Shown here piece by piece: positions 1 through 6,711 of a stretch of DNA of 64,000 nt (position 1 is its first letter; each line of letters begins with the position of its first letter). The DNA is from Canicola haemoglobinophilus (GTDB lineage Bacteria; Pseudomonadota; Gammaproteobacteria; Enterobacterales; Pasteurellaceae). The stretch is taken from assembly GCF_002015075.1 (NCBI RefSeq), contig NZ_MUXZ01000018.1, forward strand, positions 1 through 64,000, in the 5' to 3' direction. The notes under the pieces are model-generated. The model saw nothing but the letters and a program-made list of their open reading frames with translations. It made no database searches and was not told the origin of the DNA. The position numbers and the translations under genes were made by a program.

Positions 1-31
1 TAGGAGTAATTAACCGAGCTGAAAGGGAATA

Positions 32-70
32 GCCCTATCTGTTCCTTGTTGCACCCTCACTAGATAGGGC
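32..70. repeat. 9-bp perfect inverted repeat
   Basis: GCCCTATCT (32-40) and AGATAGGGC (62-70) can form a 9-bp stem with a 21-nt loop. It lies in noncoding DNA before the first gene. There is no immediate T-tract, so this may be an operator or a leader structure rather than a terminator. Confidence 0.45.
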
Positions 71-159
71 AACGTATAGGGGCGTTTTTATGGCACTTCT
101 AAATCTACAATCATCACAGCTAAAAACAATTATATTTATCTAATAATTGGATTGAAGAA

Positions 160-1155
160 ATGAAAAAAATTTATAAATTAAAGAAATGGCTAACGCTGGA
201 AGAAACAGCTGAAAGATTAAGCATTGAACTAAATGAAAAAGTAACAAAAGCTGATGTATTACAATTAGGGGTTGATGAAGAATTAAAAATATCTATTTGT
301 ATTCCGATAGATTTAACAGCAAAGAAATGCGAATTTGTTAAAAGAGAAGAATGCACTTATTTCAATATTGGAGCTGATTTTATTTTTCAAATGGGAGGGC
401 TTGTTAATAAAATTAAGGAGAAGCTTAATTTAGACAATATGCTGGATGACATTTTAAAAGAACGCTTGGATAAAATAGGCTTTTTGAATGAAGAGCCTTT
501 GAGAGATGGTAGATTTATGAGAATAAGCTCTAACGAAACTAGATTACTATCTGGAGTTTACGAATTAGAACTTATAGGAAATGAATTATTAGACATTCAA
601 TGGGAATTAAGCGAAGAAAAAAAACTCCCAAAAGCCGACGTTATTAAATTATGTGGCTTTTATGTTAAAGATAAGAACGGTGATACATTTGAAATACAAT
701 CTAAAATAGATATAGATGAGCATATTAAATTACAGAAAGAGATAAAAAGCGATTTAAAACAAGCTACCGCACAATCTGATTTATCTTATATTAAAAAAAC
801 TAATGTCGTAGAAAAGATAAACAGCCTTCAATTTCATAAAAAAGTTTTAACTTATCCTTGTCCTAGTATAAGTGAAATTGAGGGGGCTTTTTTCGTTGTT
901 CAAACAGAACACTTAAACGAATTTCTATCCAGTTTAGATGATGACAATCAAAACAATTTAACGCTAGATAATTCTCTTTATTTACTAGGCGAAGTATTAA
1001 ATGCGGTTAAGTCTAAAGCTAAAAAATGGACGCAAGGCGATCTAATTAATGAAATTCTGCTACATCGGCAAAACCAAAATAAAACCGCTCACAGCTTAGA
1101 GCAAAGGAAAATCGAAGAGTATTTTTCCAAAGCTAACAAAAAAACTAAAATCTGA
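160..1155 (+). CDS. hypothetical protein of the satellite element
   Basis: A 331-residue protein with no function I can assign. The N-terminus (about residues 8-45, with a WLTLEETAERLS segment) looks like a helix-turn-helix or MerR-like fold. The rest is charged and soluble, with no membrane segment. The ATG is preceded only by a weak GGATTGAAGAA purine stretch. It is monocistronic, ends at the terminator near 1180, and lies left of the AlpA-led gene cluster. A regulatory role is plausible but not shown. Confidence 0.7.
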   Translation: MKKIYKLKKWLTLEETAERLSIELNEKVTKADVLQLGVDEELKISICIPIDLTAKKCEFVKREECTYFNIGADFIFQMGGLVNKIKEKLNLDNMLDDILKERLDKIGFLNEEPLRDGRFMRISSNETRLLSGVYELELIGNELLDIQWELSEEKKLPKADVIKLCGFYVKDKNGDTFEIQSKIDIDEHIKLQKEIKSDLKQATAQSDLSYIKKTNVVEKINSLQFHKKVLTYPCPSISEIEGAFFVVQTEHLNEFLSSLDDDNQNNLTLDNSLYLLGEVLNAVKSKAKKWTQGDLINEILLHRQNQNKTAHSLEQRKIEEYFSKANKKTKI

Positions 1156-1176
1156 TTAACTGATTAATTCACTACA

Positions 1177-1203
1177 CGCCCAAAACGAAAGGGCGTTTTT
1201 TTA
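1177..1203 (+). terminator. Rho-independent terminator
   Basis: CGCCC (1177-1181) pairs with GGGCG (1191-1195) and a run of seven T follows. It ends transcription of the 331-residue gene. Confidence 0.75.
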
Positions 1204-1338
1204 TTTCATAAATTCCTTTCAAATCAATCTGTTATTTTCGCAGCCGAAAAAATGTTTTCGCGTGCGATGATTATTTTCAAGCGTTCTAACAAAATTCAAT
1301 TCACAAGTTAAACACTCAACTTAAAGGAGAACGCAACA

Positions 1339-1536
1339 ATGGAAACATTAAACGAAACCACCAACACCCCACAAGCAAAACAATTATTAAACATTGAAGA
1401 AGTAAAAGCTATTACAGGCTTTTCCACCACCACAATTTACAAGCTAATGCATAAAGGCGAGTTCCCACAGGCGAAAAAATGCGGACGCTCTACCCATTGG
1501 CGCTTGGCTGATATTGAGGACTATGTAGCAAATTAA
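1339..1536 (+). CDS. AlpA-family DNA-binding regulator
   Basis: A 65-residue protein matching the AlpA/MerR-like excisionase family of P4-like elements. A helix-turn-helix with the pattern LLNIEEVKAITGFSTTTIY is followed by the conserved wing residues FPQAKKCG and WRLADIEDYV. In P4-like islands such proteins control integrase expression and excision. An AAAGGAG ribosome-binding site lies 8 bases before ATG. It heads the co-oriented cluster, and the 140-bp upstream gap contains repeated TTTCGC motifs that may be operators. Confidence 0.85.
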   Translation: METLNETTNTPQAKQLLNIEEVKAITGFSTTTIYKLMHKGEFPQAKKCGRSTHWRLADIEDYVAN

Positions 1537-1546
1537 GGGGGAATAT

Positions 1547-1795
1547 ATGGCGCATGGAGTTCTTAAAGACAATTCAAAGGTAACCCAACGCAGAACTATT
1601 TTGAAAGTGTTGAGGGAGCATAGCGCAAGTACTTTTGATTTTAGACAAATGGGCATTGTATCGCCTGCACCTCGTATCAAGGAGTTACGGGAGCAAGGCT
1701 ATCAAATCGAAACCACAAGAATTAGAAGTTTAGACCATACAGGGCAACCGCACGGGGGCGTTGCGCTTTATCGCTTGATTAATGAGCCTGATTAA
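1547..1795 (+). CDS. small helix-turn-helix protein (HTH_39-like)
   Basis: An 82-residue protein. Residues 10-55 (QRRTILKVLREHSASTFDF, then SPAPRIKELREQGY) fit the winged-helix domain of small phage proteins in which a SPAPRI-KELRE-GY pattern is conserved. It starts 10 bases after the AlpA-like gene with a GGGGGAATAT ribosome-binding site, so it is co-transcribed. A DNA-binding role is likely and the target is unknown. Confidence 0.75.
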   Translation: MAHGVLKDNSKVTQRRTILKVLREHSASTFDFRQMGIVSPAPRIKELREQGYQIETTRIRSLDHTGQPHGGVALYRLINEPD

Positions 1796-1803
1796 AGGGG
1801 GAA

Positions 1804-2490
1804 ATGATGACAACCACACCAAACACACCGCTTTTAAATGCAGTTTTTCCTAAAGTATTTCATAAAGAAACGGTAGCAATGACGGATAGTTTGAAAGTCG
1901 CACATTATTTCAATAAACAGCATAAGAACATTTTAGCGATTATTAAAAATCTAGGGTGTTCTGATGAATTTAACCGGCTCAATTTTAAGCCCGTTAAATA
2001 TATCGATGAAAAAGGCGAAAAACGTCCGATGTATCTAATGACTTATGACGGTTTCACACTTCTAGTTATGGGCTTTACTGGCAAGAAAGCGATGCAATTT
2101 AAAGAGCAGTACATCAAAGAGTTTAACCAGATGAAACACTGGATAAATAACCGTGCGAATGTAAAAGCCGACCAAATCCGCATGAATGACGCTATTCAAT
2201 ATCGATTAGAGCAAACAGGCAAAGACGACCCGCACGCCTTTAGCCGTGAGAATAATCTCGTTTATGTGGTGGCACTAGGTAAAAGCCGTAAGAAATGGCT
2301 AGCGGATAACGGCTATCCAGTAGATGCGGATATAAGACAGTTTTTATCTGCAGATGAATTAAATCTTGTGGATATGTTGTTATCTGAAAATGCGGTCATG
2401 CTCAAGCTAGGTATGAACTACATTCAACGCAAAGCACAGTTACAAAATAGTGCATTGCACTACTTCAGAAAACTACAGACTGCAGCATAG
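1804..2490 (+). CDS. Rha-family phage regulatory protein
   Basis: A 228-residue protein. The N-terminal 100 residues carry the Rha hallmarks: a TDSLKVAHYFNKQHKNIL helix, the RPMYLMTYDGFTLLVMGFTGKKA segment, then a KEQYIKEFNQMKHW helix. Rha proteins are found on temperate phages and satellites and affect lysogeny and host-dependent growth. The C-terminal half (from about 115) is a separate, unrecognised domain. ATG follows AAAGGGGGAA. It is operon-linked to the HTH gene, 8 bases upstream. Confidence 0.85.
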   Translation: MMTTTPNTPLLNAVFPKVFHKETVAMTDSLKVAHYFNKQHKNILAIIKNLGCSDEFNRLNFKPVKYIDEKGEKRPMYLMTYDGFTLLVMGFTGKKAMQFKEQYIKEFNQMKHWINNRANVKADQIRMNDAIQYRLEQTGKDDPHAFSRENNLVYVVALGKSRKKWLADNGYPVDADIRQFLSADELNLVDMLLSENAVMLKLGMNYIQRKAQLQNSALHYFRKLQTAA

Positions 2491-2499
2491 GGGAAGGCA

Positions 2500-2841
2500 A
2501 TGACAACCGAAACTAAAAACCCTGATGCAGTATTTTTAACTATTGAAGAAATGGCTGCTCAATACCCTTTACTGACTGTTTTATTTGATGTGGCGAGCGA
2601 CACACTAAAACAGACACCTATGACGGCGGAGCAAAAAGCACAATTCAAGCAAGAAATGGGCGACTTTTTCAAAGTGATGAAAAGTGCGGTTATTCACAAA
2701 GCAGACCTAGACAGCATGACGGAGGAAGAACAGCAAGCCGAATGGGACAAGCTACAAGCCTTTATCTATCTAGGGAGCTTTTTAAAACTATTTGTAAGAA
2801 AAGTTGCAGCTGCACCGATTTTAGAAAACCAAGAGGACTAA
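2500..2841 (+). CDS. hypothetical protein, accessory element
   Basis: A 113-residue acidic protein, mostly helical, rich in Gln, Glu and Lys, with no membrane segment or motif that I recognise. It starts 9 bases after rha with a GGGGAAGGC ribosome-binding site and is followed 4 bases later by the antirepressor gene, so it belongs to the same operon. An exact uptake signal (2682-2690) lies within the coding sequence. Confidence 0.7.
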   Translation: MTTETKNPDAVFLTIEEMAAQYPLLTVLFDVASDTLKQTPMTAEQKAQFKQEMGDFFKVMKSAVIHKADLDSMTEEEQQAEWDKLQAFIYLGSFLKLFVRKVAAAPILENQED

Positions 2842-2845
2842 ACCA

Positions 2846-3292
2846 ATGAAAACCGAATTAAAAGAGATATTACCAATCATCACACAGCACCACAAAGGCG
2901 AAGATAGACAGCTAGTCGATGCTCGTACATTGTGGCAGTTCTTAGGCAGTAAACAAGAGTTTGCTAACTGGATAAAAAACAATATTAAAGCCTATGAGTT
3001 CAAGAAGGATAAAGATTATTTTTGCTTGATAAATTTATCAAACGAAAAACGCAAAGGACGAGGAGGACACAACCAGAAAGATTATCTAATCACTCTCTCA
3101 ATGGCTAAAGAGCTTGCAATGGTGGAGAAGAACAAGCAAGGCAAACTGGCTAGACAGTATTTTATCCGATGTGAAGAAACGCTACAGGCGATTGCACCCG
3201 ATTTATTAAACGAGATTAGGCAGCATTGGCACAAAGAGCGAGAGGCAGTCAAAACGCCTTTTGTTCGCCTTTGCCAAGCATTAGAACGATAA
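2846..3292 (+). CDS. AntA/AntB-type antirepressor
   Basis: A 148-residue protein. Residues 18-90 match the AntA/AntB antirepressor N-terminal domain: LVDARTLWQFLGSKQEFANW, then IKAYEFKKDKDYFCL, then KDYLITLSMAKELAMVEKN. Antirepressors of this family inactivate phage repressors by protein contact. In a satellite the target could be a helper prophage repressor, which is an inference. It follows the 113-residue gene after 4 bases and is last in the AlpA-led run. Confidence 0.85.
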   Translation: MKTELKEILPIITQHHKGEDRQLVDARTLWQFLGSKQEFANWIKNNIKAYEFKKDKDYFCLINLSNEKRKGRGGHNQKDYLITLSMAKELAMVEKNKQGKLARQYFIRCEETLQAIAPDLLNEIRQHWHKEREAVKTPFVRLCQALER

Positions 3293-3330
3293 CGTAGCCG
3301 ACAAGGAAAAAGCACCGAGAAACACCACTA

Positions 3331-3364
3331 CACCAACGAAGCAAATATGCTTTTATCGTTGGTG
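3331..3364 (+). repeat. 9-bp inverted repeat before the 61-residue ORF
   Basis: CACCAACGA (3331-3339) pairs with TCGTTGGTG (3356-3364), with GCAAATATGC in the loop. It ends seven bases before the next ATG and could shield that start in RNA or act as an operator. No T-tract follows. Confidence 0.5.
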
Positions 3365-3370
3365 GTGGAA

Positions 3371-3556
3371 ATGAATATTACACACTGGAAGAAAGCCCAC
3401 AAAGTACAAGGCGATGCGAGAAATGCACTTAATGCAGAGCAATTAGAACGCCTTGAGTATTTAGAAACCGCAGACCGCTTTTTATTGGATATGAATATTA
3501 CTAGTTTTTATCAACGTAAGAACCAATTAGGCGAGATGTTGAAAGGGTTGCAATGA
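3371..3556 (+). CDS. small hypothetical protein
   Basis: A 61-residue helical protein (MNITHWKKAHKVQ start) with no recognised family. ATG at 3371 is preferred over an upstream in-frame start at 3347, because 3347 lies inside the inverted repeat. GGTGGTGGAA upstream is a modest ribosome-binding site. Confidence 0.6.
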   Translation: MNITHWKKAHKVQGDARNALNAEQLERLEYLETADRFLLDMNITSFYQRKNQLGEMLKGLQ

Positions 3557-3612
3557 AATTTAAACCGCATTGTTTAACCGTTGTTTAACCGATAAATAGG
3601 GAGCTAATTAAA

Positions 3613-3699
3613 ATGCTAGAGCTAATGCAAGAACAAAGCCTATCAAATTTCTTTTATGGCTTGTTATGGCTTGTTATGACTGGGGGGCATGTTTTTTAG
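3613..3699 (+). CDS. possible 28-residue leader peptide overlapping a tandem repeat
   Basis: An ORF starting MLELMQEQSL and ending with the hydrophobic tail GLLWLVMTGGHVF. GGGAGC lies about 10 bases before the ATG. The DNA coding for its C-terminal half is the 10-bp tandem repeat that is complementary to the candidate regulatory RNA at 4055-4136. It may therefore be an RNA target rather than a peptide gene. Confidence 0.35.
   Translation: MLELMQEQSLSNFFYGLLWLVMTGGHVF
3651..3680 (+). repeat. 10-bp tandem repeat, candidate seqA-like antisense target
   Basis: Three consecutive units: CTTTTATGGC, TTGTTATGGC, TTGTTATGAC. The 12-mer GCTTGTTATGGC (3659-3670) can pair along its whole length, with two G-U pairs, with GCCGTGACAAGC at 4078-4089. 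In phage P4 such complementarity between the leader and CI RNA underlies immunity. Confidence 0.55.
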
Positions 3700-3713
3700 G
3701 TTGTAACTAAAAC

Positions 3714-3965
3714 ATGGCTAGAACGATGCAAAAACCAAAACGCAAACTAAAGGCTTTTTATGTGGTAACAGGCAAAACCATAGACGGCAATAATGAAGAT
3801 ATTGCGGAGTTTACGCACAAAGGGCAGATATTCAAAGGCTTACGCAAGATAGGCTTAGATTTTGATAAATATCAATCTATCACAATCCATAAAAGCCCTA
3901 TTACCGTTTATGAGTATGTAAAAGAGCCGAACAGCAATCACTACAAGCCTAAATTAATCAAATAA
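3714..3965 (+). CDS. small hypothetical protein
   Basis: An 83-residue basic protein with no family I recognise. The N-terminus is Lys/Arg-rich (QKPKRKLKAF) and there is no membrane segment. A second in-frame ATG lies at 3726. It sits between the tandem-repeat target and the candidate CI-like RNA, where P4-like elements keep small immunity-region ORFs. The ribosome-binding site is weak. Confidence 0.55.
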   Translation: MARTMQKPKRKLKAFYVVTGKTIDGNNEDIAEFTHKGQIFKGLRKIGLDFDKYQSITIHKSPITVYEYVKEPNSNHYKPKLIK

Positions 3966-3989
3966 CAATCAAATAACAGGATTATTTCA

Positions 3990-4520
3990 ATGATTTTAAA
4001 AAAATGTGATTTAGATCACTTTACAAAGTGCGGGCAATTTTCTACTATTTCCCCGCATCTGAAAAAAACAGATGTCAGCCGTGACAAGCTGATAAAAGAA
4101 AAGGCGAATAATCGCACGCCTCAAGCGTGTTTTTTTATTCGTAATTTACGCACACCTAAAATAAATCTAGCAATAGATCTATTCTCAATGGTAGAGCGTA
4201 AAGGGCAACGTCTAGGCGTTGGCTGCTTTCCTTTTCTAGCAGTTTGTCACCCCTTTATGCTTTACCGCCCGACCGTGACAAGTCTAGCGGAAAGCCTTTT
4301 AAAGTTAGAAAAGGACACCGCAAAAATGCTTTATAAATTCATTTTATTAGGCAAAAACCGCCTACACCTCACTATTTTAGCCAACAGCGAGCAACAAGCA
4401 CGCAACCGTCTAAATCTAACCCGTGCTATCTGTTACGCACGCATTAACCCAAATCATCACCGCACTTTAGGGGGGCGCTTATGTCTAGTCGTAACCTATA
4501 CAAAGAAATTCCAATGCTAA
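3990..4520 (+). CDS. Ash-family protein with Icd-like C-terminus (copy 1)
   Basis: The open frame is 176 codons. The segment FFIRNLRTPKINLAIDLFSM is the Ash signature of P4-like elements. The C-terminal KFILLGKNRLHLTILANSEQQARNRL, ending in ARINP, is the Icd-like domain (host cell division inhibitor type). A CRP promoter, RNA hairpin and terminator lie within the first 50 codons, so translation probably starts later, at ATG 4188 or ATG 4326. A start at 4326 would give a 64-residue Icd-like protein. A second locus of the same design is at 5494. The end overlaps the next gene by 40 bases. Confidence 0.55.
   Translation: MILKKCDLDHFTKCGQFSTISPHLKKTDVSRDKLIKEKANNRTPQACFFIRNLRTPKINLAIDLFSMVERKGQRLGVGCFPFLAVCHPFMLYRPTVTSLAESLLKLEKDTAKMLYKFILLGKNRLHLTILANSEQQARNRLNLTRAICYARINPNHHRTLGGRLCLVVTYTKKFQC
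4002..4048 (+). promoter_or_regulatory. CRP site with class II promoter
   Basis: The 22-mer at 4002-4023 (TGTGA, six bases, TCACT with AAA and TTT flanks) matches the CRP consensus at 19 of 22 positions. A TACTAT -10 box lies at 4043-4048, giving a start near 4055, so the CRP centre is at about -42, the class II position. The whole unit lies inside the open frame annotated as ash, which implies the promoter is real and the ORF 5' part is not translated from this transcript. Confidence 0.6.
4055..4136 (+). ncRNA. candidate CI-type regulatory RNA
   Basis: From the predicted start near 4055 the RNA has a perfect hairpin CATCTG-A7-CAGATG (4056-4074), a single-stranded segment CAGCCGTGACAAGCTG (4076-4091), and a terminator CACGC-CTCAA-GCGTG with seven T (4115-4136). 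The approximately 80-nt length, its position at the head of an ash gene and its complementarity to 3659-3670 and 4244-4250 parallel P4 CI RNA. This is inferred from sequence only. Confidence 0.5.
4115..4136 (+). terminator. terminator inside the ash reading frame
   Basis: A CACGC/GCGTG stem with a five-base loop is followed by TTTTTTT. It would stop transcription before the Ash/Icd coding part, so readthrough should be regulated. Confidence 0.7.
4244..4281 (+). repeat. TTGTCAC/GTGACAA inverted repeat, candidate seqC-like site
   Basis: TTGTCAC (4244-4250) can pair with GTGACAA at 4275-4281, or alternatively with the same sequence at 4081-4087 in the candidate regulatory RNA. CCGTGACAAG is an exact direct repeat at 4079-4088 and 4273-4282. 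Competing pairings of this kind are what an antisense termination switch needs. Confidence 0.45.
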
Positions 4521-4738
4521 GAAGCACGCTAAACAGCATGATTGATGATTTAGCAATGGCTCAAAATAATCTCTACAAAGACCATGCAGAACGTGCAGAA
4601 AATGCAAAAGAGCGGATTTATCGCAGACTTTCTAATTTGCTTGCAGAAAGACAACGAAGGTTAAACCAGTGCACTAAGTCAGAAAGTAAAGCAAAAAGCA
4701 AATATCCCACGCATAGAGAGGATTTAGACAATGAGTAA
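4481..4738 (+). CDS. small hypothetical protein
   Basis: An 85-residue highly charged helical protein (Arg, Lys, Glu and Gln rich), probably coiled-coil, with no recognised family. ATG 4481 follows an AGGGGGG ribosome-binding site at good spacing. ATG 4514 is an alternative. It overlaps the end of the Ash frame and, by 8 bases, the start of the next gene, so translation is likely coupled. Confidence 0.6.
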   Translation: MSSRNLYKEIPMLRSTLNSMIDDLAMAQNNLYKDHAERAENAKERIYRRLSNLLAERQRRLNQCTKSESKAKSKYPTHREDLDNE

Positions 4739-5030
4739 TACAAATTATAATCAAGTAAGCCAAGAAAATACATTTAAGCCCGATTTAGAGGGTATTAAGG
4801 CGACAATAAGCACCGCTTATAACTTGCTTGATAGTCTAGCGGATAAAAAGCCGATTATTGTCGTAAATGAGCAAGGGCATGAACTAGAGATGACACAAGA
4901 CGATATATTAGATGTTGTTATGGTGCAGTTGCTTAATGCTTGTGATGATATTGACGAAATACAGACCGCACTTTTTAACCTTGTGAATGGTGTTGTTGGT
5001 GGAGGTTATGAAGATGACACGGTCCACTAA
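4731..5030 (+). CDS. small hypothetical protein
   Basis: A 99-residue acidic protein with a central DDILDVVMVQLLNACDDIDE helix and a Gly/Val-rich tail. No family recognised. Its start overlaps the preceding gene and its end overlaps the following gene, typical of compact phage operons. The uptake signal ACCGCACTT at 4965-4973 is embedded in the coding sequence. Confidence 0.6.
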   Translation: MSNTNYNQVSQENTFKPDLEGIKATISTAYNLLDSLADKKPIIVVNEQGHELEMTQDDILDVVMVQLLNACDDIDEIQTALFNLVNGVVGGGYEDDTVH

Positions 5031-5289
5031 GATTAAAGCAAAAGTTTCAAAGCGTTTTCAATTAACCACAGCGATTAAGCATTATTTGAATGGTGGTGGA
5101 ATATATCGCTTTATGAGCTTATACGATGATAACGAGCCTTTCCCAATAGAAGAGGTTATCGCATTGCAAAAAGAGCGCATTGGCGAATTTAAAGCAGAAT
5201 TAAGCCGATGCTACACCGATTTTTTACAGGGAGAGATTACAAAGAATGAACGGTTATTAAAGCGATTGGAGCTGAAGGCGAAACGATAG
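5014..5289 (+). CDS. small basic hypothetical protein
   Basis: A 91-residue Lys/Arg-rich protein (MTRSTKIKAKVSKRFQ start), helical, with no recognised family. ATG 5014 sits 8 bases after GGAGG and is preferred over the in-frame starts at 4987 and 5008. It overlaps the upstream gene by 17 bases. The basic charge suggests nucleic-acid contact, which is only an inference. Confidence 0.6.
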   Translation: MTRSTKIKAKVSKRFQLTTAIKHYLNGGGIYRFMSLYDDNEPFPIEEVIALQKERIGEFKAELSRCYTDFLQGEITKNERLLKRLELKAKR

Positions 5290-5303
5290 AACAACACTAA
5301 GGG

Positions 5304-5355
5304 ACGGCACCATTACGGCACCTTAACGGTAAGGTTACGGTAAGGTTACGGCACC
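5304..5355. repeat. nested short tandem repeats (ACGGCACC / ACGGTAAGGTT)
   Basis: ACGGCACC occurs at 5304-5311, 5315-5322 and 5348-5355. Between them the 11-mer ACGGTAAGGTT is tandemly repeated at 5326-5336 and 5337-5347. The cluster lies in the gap before the second Ash-like locus and may be an operator or an RNA target analogous to the tandem repeat before copy 1. Confidence 0.6.
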
Positions 5356-5493
5356 AAGATTACACCCAGTTTAGTGGAAATAACCCAATAAAAAAGCCCT
5401 CAACCAAACGGCAAGGGCGAAAGTAATTTAACTTAACTCATAGGAAAGAATATTTCATGAAGTTCTAAAAAGAACGTCATGATTATAACCTAA

Positions 5494-5985
5494 ATGAGTT
5501 TGAAAAGGTACAGAAACATGACAAAAATCAAATTTTCAGTATTGCCAAAAAATCAAAGTGCGGTTAGTATTGGCGGCACTATCACTATAAACGGTTACCG
5601 CACCCGTAAGACTTGCGGAATTTTTTTACCTCAAATTCCTATCATCAATGGCTTGAGCCTACTAAGCTCAATCTGTTTATCTGAATTTGTGGCAAGGTCT
5701 ATACGTCGAGATAAGGCGGAGTTTATCCGCACGAATAAGGCGAGCCGATTTATAGCGGTAGTTGAAGCCTTGCTACACCCTTTAGGGCAAAGCAATTCAC
5801 ATTTACTAATTACTATAAAGAGAACAATCCCAATGCTATTCAAATTTATCCTACTCTTAGGCGAAAACCGTCTAAAACTGGCTATCTGTGCTAATTCAGA
5901 ACAACAGGCACGCAATCTATTAAATCTTCAATCTAACGCTTTATTTGTCGCACGTATCAATGATAAAGGGGGCTTATATGCTTAA
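5494..5985 (+). CDS. Ash/Icd-like locus (copy 2)
   Basis: An open frame of 163 codons. The C-terminus KFILLLGENRLKLAICANSE plus QQARNLLNL and VARIN is clearly paralogous to the Icd-like domain of copy 1, and a Met stands at nearly the same position (codon 114, base 5833, against codon 113). A hairpin-T terminator lies inside the frame at 5598-5627, as in copy 1, so the first part may not be protein-coding. Starts at 5494, 5518 (AAGG upstream) and 5833 are possible. The N-terminal part lacks the clear Ash signature. Confidence 0.5.
   Translation: MSLKRYRNMTKIKFSVLPKNQSAVSIGGTITINGYRTRKTCGIFLPQIPIINGLSLLSSICLSEFVARSIRRDKAEFIRTNKASRFIAVVEALLHPLGQSNSHLLITIKRTIPMLFKFILLLGENRLKLAICANSEQQARNLLNLQSNALFVARINDKGGLYA
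5598..5627 (+). terminator. terminator inside the second Ash-like frame
   Basis: CCGCA (5598-5602) pairs with TGCGG (5614-5618), then AA and seven T. It has the same position relative to the Icd-like domain as the terminator of copy 1, suggesting premature termination is the control point here too. Confidence 0.6.
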
Positions 5986-6208
5986 TCAAATTAATAAGCT
6001 CAATGATTTTCACTCTTTTAGAACAAATTTAATGCTCGAAAGGCTAGAGGAAACAGCGGCACAAATTACACTTTTACAGCGCTATGTTGAAAATGATGAA
6101 AATAAAACAGTCAATCATGGCTTGAGCCTTTTACAAGATAGTTTAAATCATTTATTACAAGCGATTAGATTAAATCCTGACTTTGAGAAAAGGGGGAAAG
6201 ATGCATAA
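5978..6208 (+). CDS. small hypothetical protein
   Basis: A 76-residue soluble helical protein with no recognised family. ATG 5978 follows AAAGGGGGCTTAT and overlaps the last 8 bases of the Ash-like frame, so it is chosen over upstream in-frame starts. Its end overlaps the next gene by 8 bases. Confidence 0.6.
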   Translation: MLNQINKLNDFHSFRTNLMLERLEETAAQITLLQRYVENDENKTVNHGLSLLQDSLNHLLQAIRLNPDFEKRGKDA

Positions 6209-6452
6209 CTCATATTTAGAAAGTGATTATCCTATCCCGTCCGAATTATCCGCAGAATTAACAAATCCAGAACTTGAGGAAACTGTTAAAAATGCAATTA
6301 CCGAAGGTCAAAGGCTAGCAATAGAAATGACAGAAACTAAAGATAATCGACGCATTAATGAAATGATGGGAATAAGTTCCGAATATAAAAAAGAGTGCAG
6401 AGAGGAAAATATACATAAAGCACAACAAGGGGGAAATGATGAACGGCAATAA
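6201..6452 (+). CDS. small hypothetical protein
   Basis: An 83-residue acidic protein of unknown family. ATG 6201 has a strong AAAAGGGGGAAAG ribosome-binding site. Overlaps with both neighbours show it belongs to one translationally coupled cluster. Confidence 0.6.
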   Translation: MHNSYLESDYPIPSELSAELTNPELEETVKNAITEGQRLAIEMTETKDNRRINEMMGISSEYKKECREENIHKAQQGGNDERQ

Positions 6453-6711
6453 TAAAACCTACTGGAAATTATTAACGGCTTTTGTTTTTAAAGAGTTCAC
6501 AATCCCCGTGATTTATCGTATCGCACACACGGAACAACAGGCACGCAAATTTCAAGAAACCTTTTTACTTGAAAAAGGCGAATTATTACGAATTGAGCCG
6601 ATGCTAGAAAGTGAAGTTTTATTGATGTGTGAACTTGCCAATGTTGAAAATATAACAAGGGCTTTTCTACTCAATTCAGTGAAGAAAAAAAGAGGCTCAA
6701 AGCGTGATTAA
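6436..6711 (+). CDS. Icd-like small protein (third EQQAR-motif gene)
   Basis: A 91-residue protein. The central segment VIYRIAHTEQQARKF carries the EQQAR motif seen in both Ash/Icd-like loci (SEQQAR), with the same strand-turn-helix spacing, so it is a divergent member of the Icd-like family. CAAGGGGGAAATG gives a strong ribosome-binding site. ATG 6439 is a possible alternative start. It overlaps the upstream gene by 17 bases. Confidence 0.6.
   Translation: MMNGNNKTYWKLLTAFVFKEFTIPVIYRIAHTEQQARKFQETFLLEKGELLRIEPMLESEVLLMCELANVENITRAFLLNSVKKKRGSKRD

Noticed and set aside
3990..4054. Translation of the N-terminal part of the ash frame from ATG 3990
   Set aside because: The CRP operator and predicted promoter lie in it and the ATG lacks a ribosome-binding site. 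Kept only as an open frame.
5396..5418. GCCCT/AGGGC stem before Ash copy 2
   Set aside because: Five-bp stem with a long loop and no T-run on the + strand; too weak to call a terminator.
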